Shown one piece after another: positions 42,322 through 55,500 of a stretch of DNA of 64,000 nt (position 1 is the first letter of the stretch; each line of letters opens with the position of its first letter). Under the pieces are notes generated by a model, which saw only the letters and a program-made list of their open reading frames with translations, had not been told where the DNA came from and did no database searches. A program made the translations under genes and the position numbers. Where the stretch lies: the NCBI GenBank assembly GCA_002633025.1, contig NMRB01001360.1, positions 40,231-104,230 on the forward strand, in the 5' to 3' direction. Source of the DNA: Notospermus geniculatus (lineage: Eukaryota > Nemertea > Pilidiophora > Heteronemertea > Lineidae).

Positions 42322-42892
42322 CTGGTTCCCTGGGCTCCTACCGACCAGGTATCCACAACCGTCTATAAATAGCAGTGACGTCATCACTGGGAAAGCCGTG
42401 TCCAAAAGCGAAGTGCAAAACAGATGTGATGTGTGTATTACCTGTCAGAAATGACTTCTCTGCTGCACGTTGTCAACAATGTCTGTAGAAAATGTACTCA
42501 CAATCGATAACTCAAATATGTATCGTCGATAGTTTTCCATGATTTTAATGTCTGAACTGGCCCAATGCGAAGACGCCATCTTTAAATTTGAAATTTGACT
42601 CTGTATGCGATTCATTCCGGCACTCGATTCACTCCAAAATTAGTCAGAGCTTAACCGTTAATTATAATTTCAATTTCCACTTTATTAGAAATGTTACAAC
42701 TATATTCTAAAACTTGCTAATGATAACAAAATTTTTATATCCCAATCAACCTGATTTACACGACGTTTAATCGACGCTGAGAATCAACGGTTTCCCACCT
42801 GCCGGAATTCCGGCAGGTAGTCTGAGTTGCGGATACCTGGGCTCCGACACGAATCGTCAGTCAGCGCCACCGTCGGACGCCCAGGGAACCAA
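42322..42892. repeat. 571 bp inverted-repeat element downstream of the RAG1-like ORF
   Basis: TGGTTCCCTGGGC pairs with GCCCAGGGAACCA, and subterminal CCAGGTATCC with GGATACCTGG. It contains CCTGCCGGAATTCCGGCAGG as an internal palindrome (42797-42816). No coding frame. Confidence 0.65.
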
Positions 42893-43177
42893 AGTTGATT
42901 GAAATGTTACTCAATACTGCGAAACCGAATTCACAATTTTAGAATATACAGAGCAGGGTTTAAAAAGTTCTAAACTTGGTGTAATAGATTACTTTAGGTT
43001 TATAAAGATATCGATTTTTCAATTTTATGTGTGCATTATTTTGTGCTTTATAGGTATCCCTTCACCTTGTAATAGACATGATTCATGCACAGTTTTTGTA
43101 TGAATGTGCAGGTCACATGAGAGGCCATTATGATTTGATATTTTTTAAACCTGTCCCAGCAAATGCTCCATGTCTAA

Positions 43178-43970
43178 TTTAGGATACATAACATATAACG
43201 AGTTTTTGATTTGACCTACTTTTCAAGGTCGCAGAGGTAAAAGTTGTACGGTCATGACGGTATAAAACTAACAAACTTGTCACAGTTCGCCATTATTTTA
43301 CTGATCGACTTCATATCTTGCACAAATCTGTATTAGAAGGGTATGGCCTAACTTCAAAAATACCGAGTTTCGGTGCGATTGGACATCCAATATATGGCCG
43401 CCAGGTGGCGTAACCTGAAAATTGTCTTGAGTGCTATGTATAACTCGGGGACGGCTTAATCTGGAGTGCTCATACTTGATATGTTCCCTCTTGAGATGAC
43501 TTTAGGTGCACGTCAAATTTCTGCCTGATTTGACTTTTATGGCCGCCAGGTGGCATTAATCCAAAAATCATCAAAGTGAATGACTTGACCCAGAGTGTTC
43601 AAATTGGATAGGTGGCTCGCTCTAGATGTGCATGCACATAGGCCCTAAAGTTTCGGCCCGATTGGACATCCAATATATATGGCCACCAGGTGGCATAACC
43701 CGAAGATCATCCAGACCCAGAGTGCTCAATATGTGCTATGTTGCTCCCTCTAAATGACTTGTGGGGATGTGAAGTCTCGGCCCGATCAAACATCCAATAT
43801 GGCCACCAGGTGGCATACATGTTAACCCCCCAAATCGTCAGAGTCCTGTAACTCGGGAATGGCTCATAACTGATACATGTCATGCATGTACCTCCCTCTG
43901 TCATTACAATGAATGCCCAATAGGTGAGCACACATGGCACAGGGTCCATGGACCATTTCAATATAAATAT
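43178..43970 (+). repeat. Modular high-copy repeat copy
   Basis: Shows TTTTCAAGGTCGCAGAGG, five CCATATGGCC/CCAGGTGGC modules with the usual ~110-145 bp spacing, and the 3' end GGTGAGCACACATGG..GGTCCATGGACCATTTCA. The 5' hairpin module is absent. Confidence 0.7.
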
Positions 43971-44488
43971 GTTGGTTTTCACTCTGCAAACCTACCTAAC
44001 CTAGTGTGGGACAGATTCACTCTAAAAACTAAAGAGTTCCAGGAACTCGTAAAGAACACAAGTAAAAGAGTCAATTCAAAATCCCAGAATAAACAACAAG
44101 ATAACAAGTAGCAGAGAAAGGGGTAGGCAAGCAGAGTGGTAGGAGGCAAACAAGGAGAATTGTTGAAAAAAACATGGGCTGAGAAGCTAGTAAAAGAATG
44201 GCCCCCGAACAAGGGTCTGAAAAGGTGTGAGAAAAAAACAATTCCAGACAGAATTAGTAAAAGAGAGAATGATTAGGGCTAAGGCAAATAAAGGGTACTG
44301 AAAGAAACCCAAATAAAAACAGCTATGGGAAACAGAAGTGTAAAATAAATAAAGTTACCAAATTAACTTTTGTATGTTTGTCAATCCTGTCAATGGTCGA
44401 GTTTTCTTTATATTATTGTACTATTTTTCTCATTTTATTTGAGGAGGGTTGGCTTGCATGGCTGGATGCTGTGGACAGTGTTTGAATG

Positions 44489-46007
44489 CAGGCTGTCAAG
44501 TGCCCCTAAAAATCCTAAAATTCCCAAATTTGCAAGCTTGATCCTAAAAATTCCTAATTTGGGCCAATTTTTGGCCGTGATTCCTAAAAATTCCTAAATT
44601 TGTCTTTTTCAAATGGGGTCTTCGCCGAAACATGATTGAAATTGGCATGCGCGTACCAATGGAACTTCCCCTGAACTGCCATCACAAGATGTTGTGACAA
44701 CCTACATGTCAGGTGCAGTTGGTTCCCCCTCCACACACCAAAATGTCACCATGGCCGAAGGAACATTTGGCTTGTCAATTTGGCAGTCCAAAATAAAAAT
44801 TTGGCAGGCTCGGCATTTGAGTGCCTTTAGAGTTTGGTCCCAAAAACGCCAAGTCCAATAAACACATGAACCACATTTGTATAGCAATGTCAAATTTTGC
44901 TCTCAAATACCGGGAAATGGCGTAAAGGCACTCTAAATTTACAAAATTTTCCTGGGGGGGGGAGGCCCCCCGAACCCCCCACTGATATTTTGGCATGCGC
45001 CTTTGGCGCTCACTGCTAGGGATATCGGCTACGGCCAGCTATTTTATAAAAGCTTTGCTTCTCCACACCTCCAGGATGTTCCTACACACCCTTGACTTTA
45101 GGCTAATGGTACCATTAACTTCAATGCATTTTCCATTGGGTTAAAGGTACGATTAGCTTAAAGTCACTTTATGAAACAGGCCCCTGGTCACTGCAGCATT
45201 TGGATGGTCAGTTCATAAGAGGAACGGCCTACACTATTCTGCATGTCAGTTTCATTAATTAGGTCGTTGAAGGCATTGTGACAGACCCCTAGCTAGGCAT
45301 TTCTAGAGGGGCGCCGCATCCTGCCTTAAAAAATAACTGAGAATTTCGCCCTGCCCCCCAAAATTGTTGCCTGATGTGGCCTGCATTTCCTTTTCAACCG
45401 CCCTGCCCCAAAACCATGCGAACTCACTCCCGCCCCCAGTTCTGAAATCTGTACCTCGCTGACGAAGTTAGGACATGTAGGATCTCTGCTGTGTCAACAT
45501 CAGATGCAAATTCTCTGCCCAGATCCAGTCTCAAGCAATTATACATGTACTTTTACACGCTTGCCCCTACACGCACTTTCATAAAAAAATGCGTGATTAG
45601 TGTTTGCGCAAGACTTTTGTTCTGTAAGGCTTCGAATGCAATTGAAGCCCAACGATGCCGCAAAGAAAGCCCAGAATGTCTAGTGTACATGTACAACCCA
45701 CGGTATCGGGTAAAAATGCCCTTCTTTTGCCCCAAGTGCCCCAAAGCCAGCTTGGTCCGCCCTGCCCATTCTTGGCCTCCAGCTAGGGGTCTGTGTGAGT
45801 CACTAATCCACTCCTGTCAGATTGGATTGTTCCCAACTGTATTCCAATCAATTTCATCAGAAAATCTACCTGAAAACTTCTAATTATCACTCTAAAAATT
45901 CCAAAAACTGGGCAAAAATCCCCTAAATACATTTTGTATTCCTAAAAGCAAACAAAAATCCCCCTGAAATTCCCCTAAAACTTGCTCTGTGGGGACTTGA
46001 CAGCCTG
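44489..46007. mobile_element. 1.5 kb non-autonomous DNA element with 6 bp target duplication
   Basis: The left end CAGGCTGTCAAGT pairs with the right end ACTTGACAGCCTG. Both are flanked by TGAATG (44483-44488 and 46008-46013), a perfect duplication. The interior has CCTAAAAATTCC-type repeats near both ends and no long ORF. It carries a nested palindrome at 45095-45182 (GACTTTAGGCTAATGGTACC against GGTACGATTAGCTTAAAGTC). The superfamily was not identified. Confidence 0.7.
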
Positions 46008-46443
46008 TGAATGTTGTATAGTGTGTATAGACATGAATAATTCAATATCATACATGTATGTCATAATCTCGATTTGCTCGTTCGTATGGTTCTATCAGTG
46101 GCGTTTGTTTTGCAATATGGGTGGGTCAAATAAAGGACAGATATGGCAAGTGCCATGTGAAGGGCCTTTTTTAGGGCATTTTGCAAAATCATGTGGGCAA
46201 CTCTGGCATTGCCAGCAGTGCCTTTGCTATTATACTGTCCAAATATTTATAAATAATGGGTTAGTTTCGTCAAAATAATCAGCCAAAAACCCATGAAATT
46301 AAAGGAAATGTGCCTTTTCTGTTCCTTCGAGGATATTACATATACATGTACATGTAGCTTAGGGCATGTAGGGTAACAATCATGTAACCATGGTTGCTGA
46401 CTGTGAAATTGAATTAAAAAAAGTATCTCAATCTCTTTCCAGA

Positions 46444-46529
46444 ATGTCGACATCACAAGCCTTTGCTGAAATGCAGAATATGCATATGTACTCCTTTGTT
46501 AGTGATGAAGTTGATGACATCGCACTGAG
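46444..46529 (+). CDS. First coding exon of the MADS-like gene
   Basis: Follows TCTCTTTCCAG at 46442 and encodes MSTSQAFAEMQNMHMYSF then VSDEVDDIAL, ending with AG before GTAAAA in phase 2. The ATG right at the exon start is the best start; no upstream coding exon was found between 42030 and 46440. Confidence 0.65.
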
Positions 46530-49500
46530 GTAAAATTTTTTTGGAACACTTTCAAATTAATTTTATGTAGGCCTACAGCTCATTTCATTTAAAGTGATCC
46601 TAAACCGCCAAGGCGAGCGAGACCGCCTCGTTTTCATTTTCCCGCGCTACGCCAGTATGAATGAGCGCCTGTCAATCATCACGTCACGTGATTACTATGG
46701 AATTTACTACGCGATCACTGATTGGGCAAGTTCTGAATGAGTGACATCTGATTGTCAAAACAACATGGATGCCACCAGTTCACCGAGTCGAGATTTCTCC
46801 TCGATTCAGGGGAGTGTTAGAGGATACATTCACGCCCTTTCCCTTCTTTCACTTCTCGCTTCGGCATCCTGTCTGCTGCGCGGTTTGCACGATTGACAAA
46901 CTCTGTGAAGGTAGCGTACTGCGCATGCTCAGAAGCCAGGAGCGGAAATCGGAAGTTCCATTTTCGTGGGCGGTGAAAATGATCGGGTGCCAACTTTTGC
47001 TTGGCGGTTTAGGACCACGTCAGTGTCAACCTGAAGCTTAAATTGGTCAGCCTGAGTGAATATAGTGAAGCTAAAAGTGTCTGGGTAGCAGCTATTGTCT
47101 GGGTAGCAAGTGCTGAAACTTGCAGTCGAGGCAGTTTCACTTGAGACGACTGGCGATAACGACAGGTCCCTGCCTTAATTGTTTCATGCCATCACCTTCA
47201 CTGTCACGTCTGAAAATTCACTGGCAACATGCATGTCACACAGGCATCAGCCTGATCTCATTCAAAGAGGATTGTTTGAAATGAAATATAAATTACCTGA
47301 AGTTTCTTAAACAGATTACATTGGTGGCTGAATACTGTATAAATTTCATTTCAGCCCACTCCATCACCATTACGCCAAAAATCAACCAACATTACCTTAC
47401 CAATCTGGTACAACTGTAACTTCAGGACCACCTTATCGAACAACTGTAACTTCAGGACCACCTTATCGAACAACTGTAACTTCAGGACCAACTTATCAAA
47501 AGTAAGTGTGACCTTGAATAGATCGAATAAAGATCTCACATTGCATCATGAGAGGATGCAGGAAATAATCTGCGCTTCCATTTAAGCTTCTATACCCAGT
47601 CTTATTAGTAATGCCCGCTGTACACGATCAAATTTTTAAACAATTTTCTGAATATGCTCAATAAAGGCCTACATGCGGGTTTATACACTGAAGCCCCAAT
47701 AGGCCTGGAATATGAATTTCAAAAAATTGGATGAAAAATTTGATCGTGTACAGCGGCATTCGTGGTGTCTATCCGCATACAAATAAAACTGGATATTTCA
47801 TGGCTTGCTCTTCCACTACAGTGTTTCAGGTTAAGTAGGCGGTTTGGCTACAAGTGGAGTGAACCATGTCTTGTTGTGGTACATTTCAGCATGCATACTA
47901 TCTCAAGCCACCTGTAGCTGATCATAATATTAATAATAGAAATAGTGAGGTTTCGCAAGGGCCCGGTTAGGCCCTACAACGACGTTGCGAAACCTCGCTA
48001 TTATAAATAGACCCCGACTTATTGTCATTCCACTAGAGAATGAAAACACCGATGTTGATCTGGTTCGTTTGCCATATATGGTCATCACGTTTTACGAGAA
48101 AGACATGTACATGAAGCACTAGGTTCTAACACCTGTGGTCTTTTCATTGGCAAGAAAACCTTTCACACCTTGGCCTTCTGTGACAGACGGTGCACTGAAT
48201 TCTAAAGGCTATGTGTAACAACAGATTGGGAATTTTACCCATCGTTTTCATGCAGCGAGTTTACTTTATGGAGCATTTTATACGCAACAGATGGTCGTAA
48301 AATCAGTTAATGCATTGGGAGCAGCGCCGCCTAGCGTCGATTTGGGGCAAATGAGACAAATTTCTTGATATGCTCACATTCTCATTTCTTGGAAGTAAGC
48401 ATTAGCACAATGTCCCAAACTCTTGCCCGGGACCAGTTGGGCCTTGCATTGAACACACTCAGTCCATGGCATTCAACACTCAGCATATGACGTCACGTCG
48501 CGTCATTTCACTAGAGTACACATGAATGCACTGTGGATGCATGCCATTGTTCGTCACATCATTTCTTGTCCTTACATTAATTTTTGCGTTGATTTGAACT
48601 GTTCATAAAAGAAAGTCGTTCTCAATCAACTAGACTTTCAGTATGAGATAAAAAATGTTGCCCTCAATCTATGTTTGGTGACTTAATCTATGTCTAGTGA
48701 CATACCCCATGGCCCTCCATTTTGGTGATATGTCTCCCTCGTAAAGCCTCCGGCGACATATCATCCCAGCGGGGGGGGGGGGGGGGGGNNGTCATTTGTT
48801 ATGTCACCCACAACATTTTTATGATGTTCAGATTTCTCGACCTCTATTATTAAAATAGCCCAATCCCTTAATTCCTTTTTCTGTTTTTCAGTCATGACCT
48901 GTACTCATACAATTCCTTGGACCAAGCAGAAGGTGGCCCATCTGGGGAAGATGTGCCATTAGTGCCATCTTATCAGAGGTGAGTGTAAAAACAATGGCCC
49001 ATAGGCTTAAAGCTGCATTGTATTGAGTTCAGAAAGTGCTTACGTCCTCCGACGTTAGTGCAGTGTAAAATGTACTGTACCGGTACTCTATGTTGATACA
49101 TAGAGTTCTGCCTGCTGTTTTTTCGATGGCGTGCTGAAAATTAAGTGTTGATTTTTTGAAGTACCGGTATGTATGCAATCATTTTGGCAACCTTCATGAG
49201 GCTATGAGACCTCTATACCTGCAGTCTCCTACCACTTTGAAAATACAGTAAAATTCAACACTGTGAGGCTTTAAGATGAACACTGAGTACGGTATGTGCA
49301 TTTTCTTGCAATTATGCTGAAATAAGCTGATCAATATTGCTGGTGAAGACAAAGTTAAAAATCACACGACGATTCAAGCTCGTGTGTTTGAAGCCTGATG
49401 TCATAGTGCAAAATTCAGAGTTGTCTTGTTTTTCGTCCTTTCAGACAAACACACGGTTCTCAACCACAACCTGCAACGCAGCTCCCACGAAGGGATATAT

Positions 49501-52500
49501 CATCACTGGCAGTAGAGCCCTATCAAAAGTGAGTAAAGGGGTCTTAAATGCAGATCTGAAAGCAGTTTTTAGATCACTAGCAAGTCTCTTGTCTTCGTGT
49601 CTGAGTTCTTGCCATCCTCTGTCTGTATCACTGGAGCACGTTGGTTTGTTTTAACCAAGAAACTTGTAACTTTGCATGACAATTCCTGTTACAAAATGAC
49701 CTGACAAACCGGAAATCATCACAGTTTAATGTACTTCCTTGGGCTGAAGGGGTTATTGTCGTCCTGGGTATAGACAAAGTATACCCAGGTTCAATGTCGT
49801 CCAGACAAACTATACCCTGGGTACAGTTTGTCCAGACAAACTATACCCAGGGTATAGTTTGTCTTGACAAAGTGTACCCAGCTTCTGATATGTGCACCTG
49901 AAGACGAGATTGGTATCGCAAAGTTACATGGCATCTAGGACTTGAAGGGCAACCTCATGGCTTCGATCCTTCGCTCATAATTGAACCCACAAACATATGC
50001 ACTACACCATACTGACAATCGAAGTATGGCACTACTAAACCAGCTACCAAGAGGTGTAGTGAAGTTGATATTCAGCGTAAATCATGAAATGAACGATAGC
50101 CTCCACCTAGGCCTACAGCTCCTAAGTGCTTGAGAATTTACTATAGGTCCCTTTTGAAAAGTTGTAGGGATTGGTCTTATCTCCCTATTCCCAAATTATG
50201 GTAGATATAGCGTTAATTTTCAGCCCCTTTTGGCAATAATCCCACTGTATGGTTGCTTACCGGAAGTGTCTAGAATTAGGCCTGTAGCTCCTAAGTGCTT
50301 GTGAATTTACTATGGGTCCCTTTTGAAAAGTTGTAGGGATTGGTCTTATCTCCCTATTCCCAAATTATAGTAGGTATAGCGTTAATTTTCAGCCCTTTTC
50401 AGCAATAATCCCACTGTATGGCTGTTTACCGAAAGTGTCCCATGACGCAAACTTGCTATGCAAAAAGAAAATTCATGAAAATGATGAAATGTTCCCGGCT
50501 TCTCCATGTACTTCATGAAGTCGTCAGATTTGTGGTCATGTGAATCTTGGCAACACGCACGTGACAATCTCGGACGAAAATTTTTAGATCCTTTTTTGCC
50601 TTTTGTGATACCAATCTCGTCTTCAGGTGTACATATGGGAAGCTGGGTATACTTTGTCAAGACAAACTATACCCTGGGTACAGTTTGTCTAGACAAACTA
50701 TACCCAGGGTATAGTTTGTCTGGACGACATTGAACCTGGGTATGCTTTGTCTATACCCAGGACAACAATAACCCCTTCAGCCTTCCTTGGTTCCAGGCAA
50801 TCACCTTTGAAAACAAACTTTTAGTTTGAACCTCAATCTATTGCTGGAACAATGAAAATCTTACTGTGGACTTCTTTTGACATTTTATCACATGCGTGCT
50901 GCCCCTTTGTGCTGGCGATTGATGCCTCATGCGAGGGTCTGTGGGTTCGAATCTGGTAGGAAGCAATTATGTCTTTCACCTTTAGAAACCCGATTTCTAC
51001 TTCATATTTTATCACATGTTCCATGTGTTTTAATTTGACCAACCAAGGGACAAATTATCCTGCAAACAAATTGTCTAAAAAGGGACAGTTAACCTGTAGC
51101 TGTAGAATGTAGAGTCCCAAACAGCTATATTTAGAAATATCAATTGAAGTGATAAAGTTTGAATACAAACAATAGTGAGTTTAAGAAACCAAACGAATGG
51201 TTGTACGGTTGTACGGTAGAAAATGCTTAAGTTGGGGATGCTTCAGTCAGAAAGTTGCCGATCTCGGACGACTTCAAGAAGTCCGGACTTGGGCATTTTC
51301 TACTGCCCTGTGCGACATATTCTGACAACTTTTGGGGGAGGGGGAGGGCTCAGCTGGTGTGATTCTATAGGTTTGTCAGAAACAAATCTTTGGGGGAGAC
51401 AGTAAGGTCTAGAACGTGGGTCTAACTGTTGGACATGACTCTTCATTTTCCTTTTTTCCTTTGTAGCCCACTCCCTAAACCACAGAGTGCATCAACTCCA
51501 AAAGTACCGGTAGCCAACTTCTCATTGCCATCCAACGTAAAGTAAGTACAAAGTAGAAATGTAACCAGCTAATACATGGCATTTTTGTCACACTAATATA
51601 ATGCAAATCCGCCTGCGCATCAATCTGTCTGTAAATAGGTTTACCCAGATTTGCTTTCATTTCAGTCCATCCACTGTTGAGACTACCTGTGCCAGAAAAC
51701 AGCCATCCCCACGCAGGCCTCCATGCAAGACCCTCTTTGCTGGATTACAAAAAGCATCCGGGACAGCTAGGAGGGTCACACTTTGTAAAAGAAAAAAGAC
51801 ACTATTCAAAAAGGCTTTTGAATTGCACTCGAGAACAGGAGTGGAGGCATTTATTATTATAAAAACAAAGCCAGTCAATGGTGCCTCTTTGACGTATTAT
51901 GGTGGTTCTCCGAAGTTAGTTGAGGTCTATGAAGGTGACGGACTGAAGAGAAGCGGCGGGAATCAGGTCCTCATCGATGTCCATGCTGAAATGGATGAGT
52001 CTGTTGTGGCCGAGGACAGAAACATTTCGCTGCCAGCATACATGAAGAGTTGTATGCCTAAAGGTCTGAGGGAAATGCGACCATGTGAGTATTCTGTTCA
52101 GATGCAATCTTGATATGAGCATGCCTGTTAAAGTGCCTGTCAGAACAAGTAAAACTAGCTGACTTATTGTTTATGAAATTTTAGAATATGGTGAGTTTGG
52201 TTTGGTAAAATGATGATACACATTGCTCGATTCAAAAATGACTTTTAAACTACTAAATGTGTGAGCTATGAGCATTGGAGTACACAAAATTTGCAACAAG
52301 TGATAAATACAAGCAGCCTGGGTGGTCGACCGGTACTGAAAGGGTTTAATAAAATGGTTTAAGTTGAACCATTTTGTAACACAACAATGATATTCCAAGA
52401 GTGAGACATGCAATTATGTTGTGACCTGTGAAGCTAAGAATTTTATCATCCTTTGTCCCTGCAGTGAATCCAGCAGTTCAACCTGGCAGAGTCAGAGAGG

Positions 52501-55500
52501 TAGATGAAGTTCCTGCAAGTGCAGCTGGGCCCAACGATGCACACAGGTAAGCTCATCTAACTTATCCCGACTGACGTGAGCTTTTCTTACGGCGTGTTGT
52601 CCGTCGTCGTTAACAGGGGTGGCACGTTTCTAAACCCCTTGGCTTAGAAACCTGAAACTTGGTGTACTTGTACCCTATGGTAAAAACTACTAGTATCTCT
52701 GGATGGAATCTTAGTGCTGCCCGTCTTACCCTCTGGCCTGTATAGGGCGCTTTGTGAAAACCTTCTTTTGGCCACATCTCCTGAATGCTATTATGGTGGG
52801 TTCCTCTGATGAGACAACATGATCACATAGCCTAAATCCTGAGTTTTTGATTTGACCCACTTTTCAAGGTGACAGAGGTCAAAGTTCAAAGTTCTGTTTG
52901 GTGGCACATTTCGTGGCTATTTGGCATACATTGTTTTGATTTGGTGTGAAGATAGGTACCCTCTACAAGTGCACCTAATTCAGACAAGTATTGAATTCAG
53001 GACCACAACAGCATTCCCCTATATCACATACCGGTACCTTATAAAAAGGCTGCCTGTGTTTAGTGTCATTTCAATACCATGCAAAACTGGTTGGCCCGTT
53101 TTCACTTTTTTCGAGATGATATACTTTCTGACAACCTTCTCCAATTTGATATTCCTAATAAGTTCCTATAATTTTCTGCAGGAAAAAGAAGAAAACGGTG
53201 GTTAATAATGAAAGTAAGTCTTTCTTAAATATTTCCTCTCACATGTTACTGACTACCGGTAATTAAAGCAAGTTGGTGTTTGAAACAATATAAATTCTAA
53301 TATGAGTATTGTGGAGCATAAGCCAGGAACTGTCGTGGACCCAGGAACTGCAGAGCTTCTTTCTGTAGCTGTTGCCACCACTTACAAATGGCTGTGGTGA
53401 AGTGTACTTTCTGCATTCACAAACAAAAAGGGAAGGGTGTAAGTGAGCTCATTATTTCATGAAATTAAAATGACAATGCTTTGTTGATGGAAAATAATTA
53501 CCGTACATAAATGGCCCTAAGAGGCAGATTTCCTGTTGGCATTTTGATATGGTCACTCTACCAAAAGGAGGTATGAAAACAGCGAATTTTTCATGCATCG
53601 TACATTGTTGTACATTGCAAGTATACACTGAATGCCAACATTCATAGCTTCTTTGTTGCAAGCACCTCTGAAGAAAATGAGATGGCTATCTGAACAGTAG
53701 CCTAATGCCTCTGGAGTCTCAAATAGCAGCTGGTTGTTTAGTGAATTTGAAATGTAAATGACCATCTAAATATATGATCTTGCCTTTCAGAATTGCCTTC
53801 ACAAACTGGATCGAATCAGCCCGAAATGCCCGATAAGAGACCAGCCATTGCAGTCAATAAGGATCGAACAAGTACAGCTAAGGCCAAGAATGCTCCAAGG
53901 TTAGTTCATTTTATTTCTCCATCAAAAATTTCACAATTGAACAGCTGCCCAACCATTATCACGTCGTGTTGTTGCAATAGAGCGTTTGAGCTGCAACAGT
54001 GCTAGTGTAAATCTTGCATCAACGTGTACCTTCTAAAACATCACGTTTCGGCACGATTGGATATCCAATATGGCTGCCAGGTGGCGTAACCAGAAAATCA
54101 TCAAAGTGCTATAATCCAGGAACACTTTGCTCCGGAGTGCTGAAAATTGATATGTACCTCCGTCGAGATGACCTTTACGTGCACTCAAATTTTGGCATGA
54201 TTTGACTTCCAATATGGCCGCCTGCCAGGTAGCGTAACCCGAATATCATCAAAGTGCTATGACTCAGAAAGGACTTCACCCCAGGCTGTTTTGTGCCTCC
54301 CTCTACAGTAGATGACCTTTAATGTGAAGTTCCCGCCCAATCAGACATCCAATATGGCTGCTGATAATCACGTACTTGAGCAAATCACTTGCTCTGTCGC
54401 AGTCACATTGTATCACTGGCCACCAGTACATGAACATTTTTGTTATATACCGTACTTGAAACAAGTTAAGTGCAAGTTTAAACCGGTGGCCATCTTGCAC
54501 TTTGTATTCCTGTCCATAACATGAGAACCGTTTGATCAATCAACCTAATATTTTACAAATTAGAGGCATAATGATGTGGATCAGAGAGTGCACCATACCA
54601 ATTCTAGGTGCGGCCATCTAATCTTGGATTTTGCATTCCTCTGGAGTCTCCATAACTTGAGAACCATTTGGTCAATCAGCTTCATATTCTAGAGACGCAG
54701 TGATTTGTATCAAATAGTGCAACCTCTCAATTTTGGTTGTGCTTCAACTTCCAATATGGTCGCAAGGTGGCCATCTTGGATTGTGCATTATTCTGCTTGA
54801 GAACTTCAGAACAGCGTCGTAAATCAACTTCATATATGACAGCTGAGTGCATTACATATGGGTGACTTGTTAGTTAGCAATGCAGCTTCCTGGTACTCTT
54901 AATATTGCAACGTACTAAATTAGCGATGAGCTGTATTCACGAATCTCGAATTGTGCGTAAGTTTGAAACCTGCTTGTTAGCTGACTCAGTGCGATGCAGC
55001 GCCTTTATGAATACCGGTACACAATTTAGGTCACCAATGGCATGCTTCTTTTATGCCCAACCAATGACATCACTTCAGTGTCAAGTGCAGACCACCCCGA
55101 ATTTGGTTTTGTAGAATTTACCCCAAGCCTTGCCTCAAAGCAGTTAATCCATGTGTGATTGTAATATCTTCCACATGGAGACAGTTTTTGTGGCCTTGTA
55201 TAAATCTCAATCACCCTGTCCTGCATATGAATGGGGCTGATGTCAAACTTGAAATATTGATAAATTCATTTTCTAAAATGGGCCAACCCTACGAATGGGG
55301 CTATCCAGGGAAAACTACACCTCCAGGTGGCTCTGCTGTACTATAAGTCCTAGTGTCACTGTTTGCAACATGGCAGAGTATGGAAAGTGGACTGTTCAGA
55401 AACTCAAACATGAGTTATCAATAAGAGGAGCATCACTTACAGGCAGAAAAAGTGATCTAAATCATTTTCAACCTCAGTATATGCCTCCATCATTGATGTA

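Noticed and set aside
51223-51405. Short open frames in the modular and other repeats taken as genes
   Set aside because: They vary in frame between repeat copies and show no conserved protein; the same holds for open frames at 29504, 30715, 31373, 33748, 34909 and 35560.
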